DNA of 64,000 nucleotides, from assembly GCF_902686445.1 (NCBI RefSeq), contig NC_062226.1, forward strand, positions 12,124,001-12,188,000, read 5' to 3'. The position numbers and the translations under genes were made by a program. The stretch is from Sciurus carolinensis. Its lineage: Eukaryota > Chordata > Mammalia > Rodentia > Sciuridae. Numbering within the stretch: the stretch's first letter is position 1; the number at the start of each line of letters is the position of its first letter. A model generated the notes under the pieces. That model was not told the DNA's origin. It ran no database searches and was given only the letters and a program-made list of their open reading frames with translations. Shown piece by piece: positions 34,931-49,948 of this stretch.

Positions 34931-36010
34931 ATGAGAAAACAAGGGAAGAAAATGCCCCAAACAAATCTAGATGTTACATCAATAAAATCCAACGACAGCA
35001 TGGCAGAAGAAATGTCAGAAAGGGAGTTCAGAATGTACATAATTAAAATGATCAGGGAAGCAAACGATGAGATGAAAGAGCAAATGCAGGCATTGAATGA
35101 TGAGATGAAAGAGCAAATGCAGGCATTGAATGATGAGATGAAAGAGCAAATGCAGGCATTGAATGAACGCACCAATCGACAGTTAACAGAGCAAATACAG
35201 GAAGCAAAAGATCATTTCAATAAAGAGTTAGAGATATTGAAAAAAAACCAAACAGAAATCCTTGAAATGAAGGAAACAATAAACCAAATTAAGAACTCCA
35301 TAGAAAGCACAACCAATAGGATAGAACACCTGGAAGACAGAACCTCAGATATTGAAGAAAAAATATTTAACCTTGAAAACAAAGTTGAACAAACAGAGAA
35401 GATGGTAAGAAATCATGAACAGAATCTCCAAGAACTATGGGATATCATGAAAAGGCCAAATTTGAGAATTATTGGGATTGAGGAAGGCTTAGAGAAACAA
35501 ACCAAAGGAAGGAACAATCTATTCAATGAAATAATTTCAGAAAATTTCCCAAATCTGAAGAATGAAATGGAAAATCAAGTTCAAGAGGCTTATAGGACTC
35601 CAAATACACAAAATTACAACAGACCCACACCAAGGCACATTATAATGAAAATACCGAACATACAAAATAAAGACAGAATTTTAAAGGCTGTGAGAGAAAA
35701 GAACCAAATTACATTCAGGGGGAAACCAATGCGGATATCAGCAGATATTTCAATCCACAACCTAAAAGCTAGAAGGGCCTGGAACAACATTTTTCAAGCT
35801 CTGAAAGAAAATGGATGCCAACCAAGAATCTTATACCCAGAAAAACTTACCTTCAGATTTGATGATGAAATAAAATCCTTCCATGATAAACAAAAGCTAG
35901 AAGAATATACAAAAAGAAAGCCAGCTTTACAGGACATTCTCAGCAAAATATTCCATGAGGAAGAGATGAAAAACAAAGAAGCAAATCAGCAAAGGGAGGA
36001 GCTATCCTAA
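34931..36010 (+). CDS. L1-2 ORF1 protein (RNA-binding chaperone), intact
   Basis: ORF1p packages L1 RNA in trimers and acts as a nucleic-acid chaperone during retrotransposition. The frame is open for 359 codons. After a short N-terminus comes a long coiled coil (about residues 40-165) rich in Glu, Lys, Asn and Gln. The RRM region follows from about 175 (RPNLRIIGIEEG), then the C-terminal domain from about 230 (RPTPRHIIMKIPNIQNKDR). The coiled coil contains three identical 33-base units at 35,066-35,164 (NDEMKEQMQAL phase), where L1-1 has one. The ATG at 34,931 was taken as start; an in-frame ATG at 34,952 is an alternative and matches the L1-1 start (MPQTNLDV against MSQTNLDG). Confidence 0.9.
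   Translation: MRKQGKKMPQTNLDVTSIKSNDSMAEEMSEREFRMYIIKMIREANDEMKEQMQALNDEMKEQMQALNDEMKEQMQALNERTNRQLTEQIQEAKDHFNKELEILKKNQTEILEMKETINQIKNSIESTTNRIEHLEDRTSDIEEKIFNLENKVEQTEKMVRNHEQNLQELWDIMKRPNLRIIGIEEGLEKQTKGRNNLFNEIISENFPNLKNEMENQVQEAYRTPNTQNYNRPTPRHIIMKIPNIQNKDRILKAVREKNQITFRGKPMRISADISIHNLKARRAWNNIFQALKENGCQPRILYPEKLTFRFDDEIKSFHDKQKLEEYTKRKPALQDILSKIFHEEEMKNKEANQQREELS
35066..35164 (+). repeat. Three identical 33-bp units in ORF1 coiled coil
   Basis: Units at 35,066-35,098, 35,099-35,131 and 35,132-35,164 are identical base for base, each encoding DEMKEQMQALN. Confidence 0.97.
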
Positions 36011-36070
36011 AGGAACTCTCAAATAAAGAGGAACCAAGTCGTGTCAAAAATAAACAAATAAATGAATAAA

Positions 36071-39000
36071 ATGAGTCAAATGACTGGGAATACAAATCAT
36101 ATCTCAATAGTAACCCTGAATGTTAATGGCCTGAATTCATCAATCAAAAGACATAGACTGGCAGATTGGATTTAAAAGAAAGATCCAACAATATGTTGCC
36201 TGCAAGAGACTCACCTCATAGAAAGAGATACCCATAGACTAAAGGTGAAAGGATGGGAAAAAACATACCATGCACATGGACCCAACAAAAAAGCTGGGGT
36301 ATCCATCCTCATTTCAGATAATGTGGACTTCAAGCCAAAGTTAGTCAGAAGGGATAAAGAAGGACATTTCATACTGCTTAAGGGAATCATAAATCAGCAA
36401 GATAACAATCAAAAATATCTGTGCCCTAAACAGTGGCTCACCCATGTATGTCAAACAAATCCTTCTCAATTACAGAAATCAAATAGACCATAATACAATA
36501 ATACTAGGTGATTTTAACATGCCTCTCTCACAACTGGACAGATATTCCAAACAAAAATTGAACAACGAAACCATAGAACTCAATAACACAATCAATAATT
36601 CAGACTTAACAGACATTTATAGAATATACCATCCAACGAAGCGTGAATACACTTTCTTCTCAGCAGCACATGGATCCTTCTCTAAAATAGACCATATATT
36701 ATGCCACAAAGCTAATGTTAGCAAATACAAGAAGATAGAGACACTTCCTTGTATTCTATCAGATCATAATGGATTGAAATTAGAAATAAATGAAAGAGTA
36801 AAAAACAGAAATTACTCCAACACCTGGAGATTAAACAATATGCTATTATATGATGAATGGATAACAGAAGATATTAGGAAGGAAATTAAAAAATTCTTAG
36901 AGGTAAATGAGAACAAAGAAACATCATATCAAAATCTCTGGGACACTATGAAAGCAGTACTTAGACGAAAATTTATTTCATGGAGCGCATTCAATAAAAG
37001 AAGTAAAACTCAACAAATAAACGACCTAACACTACAGCTCAAAGCACTAGAAAAAGAAAAACAGACCAACAGCAAAAGTAGTAGAAGACAGGAAATAGTT
37101 AAACTCAGAGCTGAAATCAATGAAATTGAAACAAAAGAAACAATACAAAAAATTGACAAAATAAATAGTTGGTTCTTTGAAAAAATAAACAAAATTGATA
37201 AACCTTTAGCCACACTAACAAAGAGAAGACAAGAGAAAACCCAAATCACTAAAATTCGGAATGAACAAGGAAATATCACAACAGACACGACTGAAATACA
37301 AAACATAATTAGAAGCTATTTTGAAAATCTGTACTCCAACAAAATAGAAAATTTCGAAGACATCAACAGGTTTCTAGAGACATATGACTTACCTAAACTG
37401 AACGAGGAGGACATACACAATTTAAATAGACCAATTTCAAGTAATGAAATAGAAGAAGTCATCAGAAGCCTACCAACAAAGAAAAGTCCAGGACCAGATG
37501 GGTTCTCAGGCGAGTTCTACAAAACCTTTAAAGAAGAGCTCATTCCAATACTTCTCAAAGTATTCCATGAAATAGAAGAGGAGGGAACTCTCCCAAACTC
37601 ATTCTATGAAGCCAATATCACCCTGATACCTATACTAGACAGAGACACATCGAGGAAAGAAAATTTTAGACCAATATCCTTAATGAACATCGACACAAAA
37701 ATTCTTAACAAAATTTTAGCAAATTGCATACAAAAACATTTTAAAAAGATAGTGCACCATGATCAAGTGGATTTCATCCCAGGGATGCAAGGTTGGTTCA
37801 ACATCAGGAAATCAATAAATGTCATTCACCATATCAACAGACTTAAAGTCAAGAATCACATGATTATTTCAATAGATGCAGGAAAAGCATTTGATAAAAT
37901 ACAGCATCCCTTCATGCTCAAAACACTAGAAAAAATAGGGATAGTGGGAACGTTCCTTAACATTGTAAAGGCCATCTACACTAAGCCCATGACTAATATC
38001 ATTCTAAATGGTGAAAAACTGAAAGCATTCCCCCTAAAAACTGGAACAAGGCAGGGATGCCCTCTTTCATCACTCCTATTCAATATTGTCCTTGAAACTC
38101 TAGCCAGAGCAATTAGACAGACCAAAGAAATTAAAGGGATACGAATAGGAAAAGAAGAATTCAAACTATCCCTATTTGCTGATGATATGATTATATACTT
38201 AGAGGAACCAGGAAATTCCACCAGAAAACTCTTAGAACTCATAAGTGAATTTAGTAAAGTAGTGGGATATAAGATCAATGCTCATAAATCTAATGCATTT
38301 TTATACATAAGTCATGAATCTTCAGAAAGAGAAGTTAGGAAAACTTCCCCATTCCAATAGCCTCAAAAAAAATAAAATACTTTGGAGTCAATCTCACAAA
38401 AGAGGTGAAAGACCTGTACAATGAGAACTACAGAACACTAAAGAAAGAAATTAAAGAAAACCTTAGAAGATGGAAAGATCTCCCATGTTCCTGGATAGGC
38501 AGAATTAATATTGTCAAAATGGCCATACTACCAAAAGTGCTATACAGATTCAATGCAATTCCAATTAAAATCCCAATGACATACCTTACAGAAATAGAAC
38601 AAGCAATCTTGAAATTCATCTGGAAGAATAAGGAGAAACCCAGAATAGCTAAAGCAATCCTTCACAGGAAAAATGAAGCAGGGGGTATTGCAATACCAGA
38701 ACTTCAACTGTACTACAAAGCAATAGTAACAAAAACGGCATGGTATTGGTACCAAAATAGACAGGTAGATAAATGGTACAGAATAGAGGACACGGACACA
38801 AACCCAAATAAATATAATTTTCTCATACTAGACAAAGGGGCCAAAAATATGCAATGGAGAAAAGATGGTCTCTTCAACAAATGGTGCTGGGAAAATTGGA
38901 AATCCATATGCAACAGAATGAAACTAAACCCATATCTCTCACCATGCACGAAACTAAACTCAAAATGGATTAAGGACCTCGGAATCAGACCAGAGACCCT

Positions 39001-39749
39001 GCATCTTATAGAAGAAAAAGTAGGTCCAGATCTTCAACATGTCGACTTAGGACCAGACTTTCTCAACAGGACTCCCATAGCACAAGAAATAAAAGCAAGA
39101 ATCAACACCTGGGATAGATTCAAACTAAAAAGCTTTCTCTCAGCAAAGGAAACTATCAGCAATGCGAAGAGAGAGCCTACAGAGTGGGAGAAAATCTTTG
39201 CCAATCATACTTCAGATAGAGCACTAATCTCCAGAATCTATAAAGAACTCAAAAAACTTAACACCAAGACTACAAATAACCCAATCGACAAATGGGCTAA
39301 GGAAATGAACAGACACTTCACAGAAGAAGACCTACAAGCAATCAACAAACATATGGAAAAATGTTCAACATCTCTAGTAATAAGAGAAATGCAAATCAAA
39401 ACCACCCTAAGATTCCATCTCACCCCAATTAGAATGGTGATTATCAAGAATACAAGCAACAACAGGTGTTGGCGAGGATGTGGGGAGAAAGGTACACTCA
39501 TACATTGCTGGTGGGGCTGCAAATTAGTGCAGCCACTCTGGAAAGCAGTATGGAGATTCATTAGAAAACTTGGAATGGAACTACCATTTGACCCAGCTAT
39601 CCCACTCCTTGGCCTATACCCAAAGGATTTAAAATCAGCATACTACAGAGATACAGTCACATCAATGTTCATTTCTGCTCAATTCACCATAGCCAGATTG
39701 TGTAACCAACCTAGATGCCCTTCAGTTGATGAATGGATAAAGAAACTGT

Positions 39750-39801
<52 letters not shown>

Positions 39802-39942
39802 ATGGAATATTACTCAGCCATAAAGAATGATAAAATTATGGCATTTGCATGCAAATGGATGAAATTGGAGAATATCATGCTAAGTGAGATAAGCCAATCT
39901 CAAAAAACCAAAGGAAGAATGATCTCACTGAAAAGTGGATGA
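36071..39942 (+). pseudogene. L1-2 ORF2 (endonuclease/reverse transcriptase), few lesions
   Basis: Starts MSQMTGNTNHISIVTLNVNG with the endonuclease Asn. The catalytic signatures QETHL, LGDFN and SDHNGLKLE are present. The reverse transcriptase has [13 protein letters not shown] and [10 protein letters not shown], and the C-terminal zinc-knuckle-like region reads [21 protein letters not shown]2p nicks target DNA and reverse-transcribes L1 RNA at the nick. Lesions seen against L1-1 and frame logic: TAA at 36,173-36,175 (AAA in L1-1); a 2-base loss near 36,400; a 1-base loss near 38,354, leading to a TAG at 38,358; and a frame change in the (TA)n near 39,755-39,793. Long open blocks remain (36,444-38,360 and 38,405-39,823). 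The end MISLKSG-stop was set by alignment. As it stands the copy is not autonomous. Confidence 0.92.
39755..39800. repeat. (TA)n-(CA)n microsatellite inside L1-2 ORF2
   Basis: AT dinucleotides followed by acacacac lie between gaaactgtggc and aatggaatattactcagcc. They encode an IYIYIY run and shift the frame before MEYYSAIK. Confidence 0.95.
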
Positions 39943-39974
39943 TGATACGTAATGGGGCGTGGGAGGGTTTAGTT

Positions 39975-39998
39975 TTAGGGTTAGAGTTAGGGTTAGGG
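39975..39998 (+). repeat. Telomere-like hexamers in the L1-2 3' UTR
   Basis: Four hexamers in a row: TTAGGG, TTAGAG, TTAGGG, TTAGGG, within a G-rich stretch. L1-1 lacks them at the matching place (near 20,690). Confidence 0.9.
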
Positions 39999-40213
39999 AG
40001 TGGGGGCAAGAATGGGGGAAGGAAGGACTGTATAGAGGGAAAAGTGGGATGGGAGGGGTGGGGGAAGGGCAAAAATAACAGAATGAATCAACCAACATTA
40101 TCCTATGTAAATTTATGATTACACAAATGGTATGCCTGTACTCCATGTACAAACAGGGAAACAACATGTATCCCATTTGTTTACAATAAAAAAAGATAAA
40201 TAAAAGCATAGAA

Positions 40214-40228
40214 AAAAAAACCTATGGC
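40214..40228. repeat. Target-site duplication of L1-2, right copy
   Basis: AAAAAAACCTATGGC, identical to 33,402-33,416. Confidence 0.92.
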
Positions 40229-42494
40229 ATAATATTGTTAGGTACTTAGGACAAAGGAGTTCTTTATTTTTTAAAATCCAGATATATTTGGTTAAAACAT
40301 AGTGTAAAGCATGATTCACTAGTGAATTCCAGCAGAAAATTCTATCAGGGAAGGGGATGTGCACATGCTGTAATAACTGGGTCTTGCTGGTTGTGATCAA
40401 TTCGCATACCACAGGTTCTGCTGCTGTAACTCCTGAGGACACCCCGCCTGGATTCTGAACACAGGATTACTTAGGTCAGGGGCATGTGTTACAGTCACAG
40501 GACTCAGCCATTTCCTATTTCATGCTCAGAAACATTCCCTTGACTCTGCACAATCTCTTCCCTTTGGTTTTTGTTTGTTTGTTTGGTTGATTTTGAGAAA
40601 TGCATAAGAACGTGTGTTCAAGGTTAAAGCATCAAACATAATAACTTTTCATCTTATAAATCCTCTTTGCTCTACCCATTCATCCCTTCCTTTCCCTTAC
40701 ACACATCCTTGGTGACAACTGATCTTTTTATTATCACTGTTGCTTTGCATTTTCTGGGATATTAGAAATTATTATATTAGAAATCACATGCTGTTTCTTT
40801 TTGGAATGGCTTCTCCATATAACTATTTCATAGAGGAGTTCAGCAGTGATAGTTGCCCAAAAATCCAGTAATTGTTCTGTGTGTACAAATTACAGAGTCG
40901 CTCTGATATACACACTGGATTCACACTTAAAAACATATATAGTAGCATTTTTCAAAATAGCAAAATAGTATAAGCAAAAAGCAACCATTAAAATAGTGCA
41001 GGTAACCATATTAGAATGCTATATTCCATGTGTGTCAAAATACTCTCTGCTGTCATGTGTACCTAAAAAGAACAAATTATAAAATAGAGTGGTGTGTTAG
41101 AGTTTAGAGTGAAAGATGAGAATATATAGATGAATTTCACATGGACAACAGAAAACAACAAAGGCAAGTGTCAAGAATAAAGAGAGTCTAATTTAATTGT
41201 ATAGGCTGTTCTCAATCAGGCAAAATTCATGGGTCACTGCAGAAGTTTTAGAACTCTGAGGAAACCCAAGCTCATATTGGAAAGAGTGAAGAAGAAAGAA
41301 GATATCTGGAGGACTACGAAGGAGCTTCACAGTGTTGAGGTTTCTGTTTAGACCTTGAGCTTTTTAAACAAATATTTCTGTAAATGATTTACAATGTTAT
41401 CATGTCACATATCAAAACCACATGCACATGTATATGTACAATATATTATATATACACACATATATTTAAACTGTCTATATATTTTCTCTGTTATTTCAAT
41501 ATTTTATAAATACTAAAGTAAAATTCCCAGTAAAATATCACTCAAATCAAAATATTCAAGACTATTATGTCTCAGGATTTGATTCACACACAGTATGAAT
41601 ACAATTCAACTAAATGTAGGCAGTTTAACAGAATATGAATAGTCCCTAAATGTCTCTGACATATGAATTCCTCCTTTATACCAAATACTAAAGTTAAAGG
41701 AATACAGAAACACCTGTCCCCATTACCAACTTACAGCAATGAGGTTAGCACATAGGCCTTAAGCAGAAGTGGTTTCTTGAGGGCTAAAGATAACACTTAA
41801 CTACTTCAGATGGAAACACAAGACACTAGATTGATGAGTTGGGCAAGAACGTTTCTTTTTTTCATTTTAAAATAAAATATGATTAGGTTAAACCGTGCTG
41901 AATTTCTACTTGAGCTCAGTTCAGTATGCCTAGACCTCCTGACACCCTGCTTAGCCATTCTCTCCAGCCCACACCCAAAGAGGTAGAGCACCCTCTAGGA
42001 AGGAGCTGATTTCCCATAATCACAGCATCGCCTGGAAGGCCTTGTAAGACCCTCTACCCTCAATACTTGCCTCACCCCCATGTGGCCTTGTTAGAACTGG
42101 GCAGACGACTCTGATCAAGTTCACCACTGTCAACACTTGGGTCCTGTACCCAGTCGATCTGGGCCGTTGTGCTGGCCGTTTACAGAAAAACTGTCTCATT
42201 TCTGTCTTATTCCGGTTTGGAACAAAGGCCACACTCTTTGGGCCTAGATAGTCAGCCTAACAAAACTGAAAATAATTTGGACAGAGATTAAGGAATTACA
42301 AAGAGTTAGGGAGAACACAGGAAAGGAGAGAGGGGGAAAGGTTGGTCAATAGCTACTCTATTAATACATAGGAAGAATCGTTTTGGCTATTCTATTGCAC
42401 AGGTTGACCAGAGCAAATGATAATATAGTCTATACTTAAGAAAGCTAGAATAAAGGCTCTTGAATGTTTGACAACAAAGAAATTAAAAATGTTC
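40229..42494 (-). repeat. OR-unit downstream flank, copy D, left part
   Basis: Non-coding. About 40,590-40,990 shares the ancient minus-strand L1 3'-UTR-like text seen at 21,780-22,370. The gcagaagtggtttcttgag anchor near 41,764 matches 23,108 and 62,988, and ggggaaaggttggtcaatag near 42,332 matches flanks B and E. The SKP2 retrocopy interrupts the flank at 42,495. Confidence 0.68.
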
Positions 42495-42512
42495 AAAGAA
42501 ATAAATATGCTT
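42495..42512. repeat. Target-site duplication of the SKP2 retrocopy, left copy
   Basis: AAAGAAATAAATATGCTT, identical to 45,637-45,654. Confidence 0.95.
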
Positions 42513-45636
<3,124 letters not shown>

Positions 45637-45654
45637 AAAGAAATAAATATGCTT
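45637..45654. repeat. Target-site duplication of the SKP2 retrocopy, right copy
   Basis: AAAGAAATAAATATGCTT, identical to 42,495-42,512. Confidence 0.95.
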
Positions 45655-46211
45655 ACCATCATCTGAACAATACACAATGTATACATATATCAAAACATTT
45701 ATGGCATAGCACGAATACATACAAAAATTTTATGTGTAAATTAAATAAGTGATAAAGAAATTATGAACAAAGATTTAACTGCATTTCTCATTAATCTTAC
45801 TAGAAAAATAAATTCCAAATGTACTGCAAAAATCAACACAAAAATGAAACCATGAACCCACCAGGAAATATATACCTTGAGAAAGAAAAGGAAAAGATTT
45901 GCTATAAAAGTCCACAAACTGTCAACAAGGAGAATAGAGACAAGAGTTGTGACTATATAAAAAAAAATTGTGTTTTTAGGAAAAGGAAACATTATGAACA
46001 GGAAAAAATTAGGAAAATGTAGTTGTGCCAGTATGTTTGCAAAAACCTTTCCCAAGATTTTGAAGATCAACAAGACAATAAAACCAAGATAAAAACTACA
46101 TTCTAACTGAAACATGGTCAAACAAAGACCATCACATCTATATTCATAAAGAAACAGCAATTCCAAAAGGAAAGGGTGTGTGTGAAGAATTTGGAAATGA
46201 AAATGTCATAT
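45655..46211 (-). repeat. OR-unit downstream flank, copy D, right part
   Basis: Resumes the flank after the SKP2 insertion. The catgaacccaccag anchor at about 45,851 recurs at about 63,926 in flank E and lies about 360 bases beyond the OR-D end. Confidence 0.65.
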
Positions 46212-47170
46212 TCAGTTAATAACAAAGATCATTCCCATCATGCATCCTCTCCTGAGGATATTTCTCAGAGCTCCTTTCATATCCCGATTCCTCAGACTGT
46301 AGATCAAGGGATTCAGCATGGGGGTGACCACAGTGTACAACACAGACACAACGACATCCTCGTCTTTACTGTTATTGGATGAGGGGACAAAGTAGAGTGC
46401 AATAATTGCTCCATAGTACAGGGAAACCACAGAGAGGTGGGAGCCACATGTGGACAAGGCTTTGCAGATCCCCTGGATGGAGGGTCTTCTCAGGATGGTG
46501 GCCCCAATGTGGCCATAAGAGACCAGAACACATAAGAACAGCAGGATAATGACCACAGTTCCTAGTGTGGGGATCACCAGCTGGTTGATGGTGGTGTCTG
46601 AGCTGAACAGCTTAAGTAAGGCAGAGAGGTCACAGAAGAAGTGGGGCAGAGTGTTGCCTCTAAGGAAAGAGAGCCGGGCTAGGAGGAGGGTGTGCACAAG
46701 GGCAATGGCAGAGGACAAGACCCAGGACACCACCACTAGCAGGAAACAGAGGCTCTGTCTCATCATTTGTGGTATAGTGCAGGGGGTGACAGATGGCCAC
46801 ATACCTGTCATAGGCCATGGAGGTCAGAAGGAAGCTGTCAAGAGTACCCAAACAATAGGAAAAAGTATGCCTGGAGAAATGCAGCCAGCATATGAGATGG
46901 ACTGAGTCTGCGTCAGCATGTTCCATGAGCATCTTTGGAGCTGTGACTGAGGAGAAGCAGATGTCAGTGAGGGCCAAGTGGCTGAGGAAGAAGTACATGG
47001 GGGTGTGGAGGCGAGAGTCCAGCCTGATGAGCAGGATGATGAGCAGGTTCCCCAGCACCGTGGTCAGGTACATGGCCAGAAACGGCGTAGTACATGCCTT
47101 GCTGCTCTGGCTGGATGGGCAGCCCCAGGAGGAGGAACTCGGACACGCTGCTCTGGTTCCCCCTCCTCAT
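46212..47170 (-). pseudogene. Olfactory receptor OR-D, OR1J-like, three frameshifts
   Basis: Aligned with OR-C, the ATG is at 47,170 ([15 protein letters not shown]). All seven-helix landmarks are present but in different frames. A 2-base loss in 47,074-47,086 breaks TM1 after GMYYA. An extra C near 46,923 breaks the frame after APKMLM. An extra base near 46,765-46,775 breaks it after HPLHYT. The tail differs too: after GNILRRG the frame runs on to 46,212 instead of ending like OR-C. The region from [10 protein letters not shown] to the end is one open frame, with [10 protein letters not shown] and NPLIYSLRN. It was once a receptor of about 312 residues and cannot be translated now. The likely splice acceptor has also changed (ctccgg instead of ctccag). 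Confidence 0.93.
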
Positions 47171-49191
47171 GCTCTTCTTTTCTTTTGCCGGAGATGAAAA
47201 ATATAGGAAAATGTTAAAGAATGAGAAGTGATTGTGACTATTTATGTAATAAAGATTGGTTTTCGACTGGTTAGTGTGTGCATTGTAATTGAATATGGCA
47301 AAATTTTGACACACTATCAACTAGTAATGGCTCAGATAAAAGGATATTATTTGTATACCTAGAAACCAACACAATATATTTTTAAGAAGAATGAAGTATC
47401 TGAATATCATCAAATCTCACCAACTTGAGGAGTTCATGATGGAAATGTGAGATTAGGGTTAGTTTCAAGGCCAGGTCAGTAACTAGTTAATAGAAAATTG
47501 TAGATAAACTCCAATAGTTTGTTGACCTTTCTTAATCTTCTCCATTCCTCTTAAACATATGTTAGCTAATGCTTTAATTCCAGGTATCAGATCAAATAAA
47601 GAGAATCCAATCTGCTGCTTTGGATCTCTAAGTTATCAGGAACTGCATAGCTGCTGGATTTATCATCTGTAGCAAGTCCAGGCAAGAGCTTTAAGGACAT
47701 GAATCCCTCTCAATAACATTAAATGTCTGGTGACATTCCTTATAACAAACCCATCAGTTCTGCCTTTAAGAAAATTCTTTCCCACTCGACATTTTGATTC
47801 TATAGGAATTTTCATGGAATAAGGACAAAAACTTCCAAATTCCCATTGTGTGTTCCCTTAGCTCAAAAGGAGATCATTCTTATTTTAAGTACTCAGAACA
47901 CCAGGAAGTATTTAACTTTTCCAGTCACATCTAGGATTTGTCAGTGAGGAAGTTCTTTTTAAATGTCTATCTAGAATAAGAAAATAAAACCTTCTTCCTT
48001 TATTTCATTCCTAAACATTCATATGAAAGATTCTTGATTTTATATTTCTTCTCATAATTCTAACATTTCTTATCTTATTTCTTATACTTTTCTGCTACTT
48101 CATCTCTCTTTCTCCTTCAAGTCAGTTTGTTTTACACCTATTCATTTGAACAATCATAACATAATAGGAAAACCAAACAGGATGTGCTACTAAATATAGA
48201 ATCTCTCACTGTGAGCATCTTTTGTCTTTGAGAGCTGGAGAGATGTCTCAAGATGAGACTCATCACTCGTTTGAGTGGTTAACTAAACTTTGCATTAATG
48301 TACCAATTCTCTCAACTTGATTGAAATTCTTTAAAGTTTCTACATTCTTCAGCACAGTAGGTTAAAATTTTTGTTAATAGGCTATTGTTACCTGAAATTA
48401 ATTATACATTGAGTTATGTGACTGATTACCATGTTAGTAACTATAAGTTTATCACAACCAAAATCACAATGAGCTATTGGATGGACATGTAGGTTGTTTC
48501 TAATATTTTTGCCTCTTCTAACAATACTGATATAAATAACATTGTTCATATGAAATTGTAACAATTAGCATATATATCCACAGGATAATTTACTAGAAAT
48601 AAAATTAGAGGGAATGTAGAGTCATGACATTGAAAGACATTGAATTACAAGAGGCCAAGCAAACTAGGAAGTGGAATCCTATGTGTACTTTAAAAGGAGT
48701 TCTTAATAGAAAAAAAGGCACATAACATATATAAAAATGGGCACTTCCAGTTATGTATTTGGAAATGAAAGAGCAAGAACCCTTGATGGGCCATGAAAGG
48801 ATTATGTCAAGATTATGGTCATCCTGGAAAAGTTATGAAGTGGGGAACCATTCAGAACTAGTTATAAGGCTTCTTCTGCTAAAATAGAATGTTCCAATTC
48901 CATTCTCAGGGAACTAGCTCACACAACATAAGGTTTAAGAAAAGCAATGAAAACTTTTAAGTAACTGGCTGTCTAATGGTTAGAGATCAGACGACAGCAA
49001 GGTAAGAGGATCAACAGGAATCTGAATAGGAAGTTCTGGCTGCAGTTTAGACACAAAATGAAACCTGGATGGTGGCAGAGGATATGAGTAAGATTACAGG
49101 GATTTGGTATAAAATTTCAAAGAAAATCCCAAAAGACCTAATGACAAAAGGAGAACTGTTTTTAAAATATGCTTTCAAAAATGAAATATAA

Positions 49192-49275
49192 GGGCTGGGG
49201 AGATAGCTCAGTTGGTAGAGTGCTTGTCTTGCAAGCACAAGGCCCTGGGTTCGACACCCCAGCACTGCAAAAAAA
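49192..49275 (+). mobile_element. ID SINE, near-consensus, with 9-bp TSD
   Basis: The body begins ggggctggggagatagctca and carries gggttcgacacc. GAAATATAA flanks it at 49,183-49,191 and 49,276-49,284. Clean ends and a short A tail indicate a young insertion. Confidence 0.92.
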
Positions 49276-49903
49276 GAAATATAAAATCAGTTAGAGATGA
49301 ACTGTTCTGCATGGAGACTTGATTTTGCCTTACCTTTTCAAAATTTAGATAGATACTTAATTCAAGATAAATTATTCCACAAGGAACTGTATATAATACT
49401 CTGTGTGAGGCTCGGTGGAGTCTAGAAATCAGTTTTACTCACTGACACGGATGCACACACACAGATAGAAAAACACATTTATTCCATCAAGATAGAGGAA
49501 AGATTAGTAGATGAAGAGGGTTGAGGAGGAGGGAAAGGGGTCAGGAAAAGGGAAGAGCAGTGTAACTAATCTGACTGAATTTTCATAGGTACATGTATGG
49601 ATGTGGCACTCTGGGCCCCAGTATTGGGTGTATCCACAGCACACTCTTTAAAAAAAAAAAAAAGTAAACTGTAAATGGATTGAATAGAGGTTGTTGGAGT
49701 GGAAGGAGAGGAGCAAGGGTTTAGGGGGAGTTGTGGGTATTGAGTGGGTTGAGTTCCTTATCTATGTGACAATGTCAGGGAATATTCTGTTGTTGTATAC
49801 AACTAAAAAGAATTAAAAGAAAGAAACAGAGGCCACATCAGTTCTCTGGCCATTAACATAATCAAACATTTCTCATAAAGACAATAGGCCCTGACTACTT
49901 TAT

Positions 49904-49946
<43 letters not shown>
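49904..49946. repeat. (AC)n microsatellite
   Basis: Perfect AC dinucleotides between tttatctc and gggacgag, at the position in flank D that corresponds to the (AC)n in flank C. Confidence 0.95.

Positions 49947-49948
<2 letters not shown>

Larger units (their letters stand above)
33417..40213 (+). mobile_element. Full-length L1 element, younger copy (L1-2)
   Basis: Has a 1.5-kb GC-rich 5' UTR, an open ORF1, an ORF2 with few lesions, a 3' UTR with a G-rich tract, and an A-rich tail. The exact 15-bp TSD marks both ends. Compared with L1-1 the 5' UTR is about 660 bases longer because of internal duplication, and ORF1 carries two extra 11-codon units. The intact ORF1 and exact TSD indicate a fairly recent insertion. 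Confidence 0.95.

Noticed and set aside
39975..39998. Interstitial telomere from a chromosome fusion
   Set aside because: Only four hexamers, embedded in an L1 3' UTR whose boundaries are fixed by the TSD.
46549..46905. Plus-strand frames opposite the OR exons (also near 10,400, 25,024 and 46,978)
   Set aside because: They are antisense shadows of the conserved OR coding sequence and recur only because the ORs are paralogs.
49192..49268. Second tRNA-like sequence
   Set aside because: Flanked by an exact TSD and followed by an A-tail, so it is a SINE insertion.
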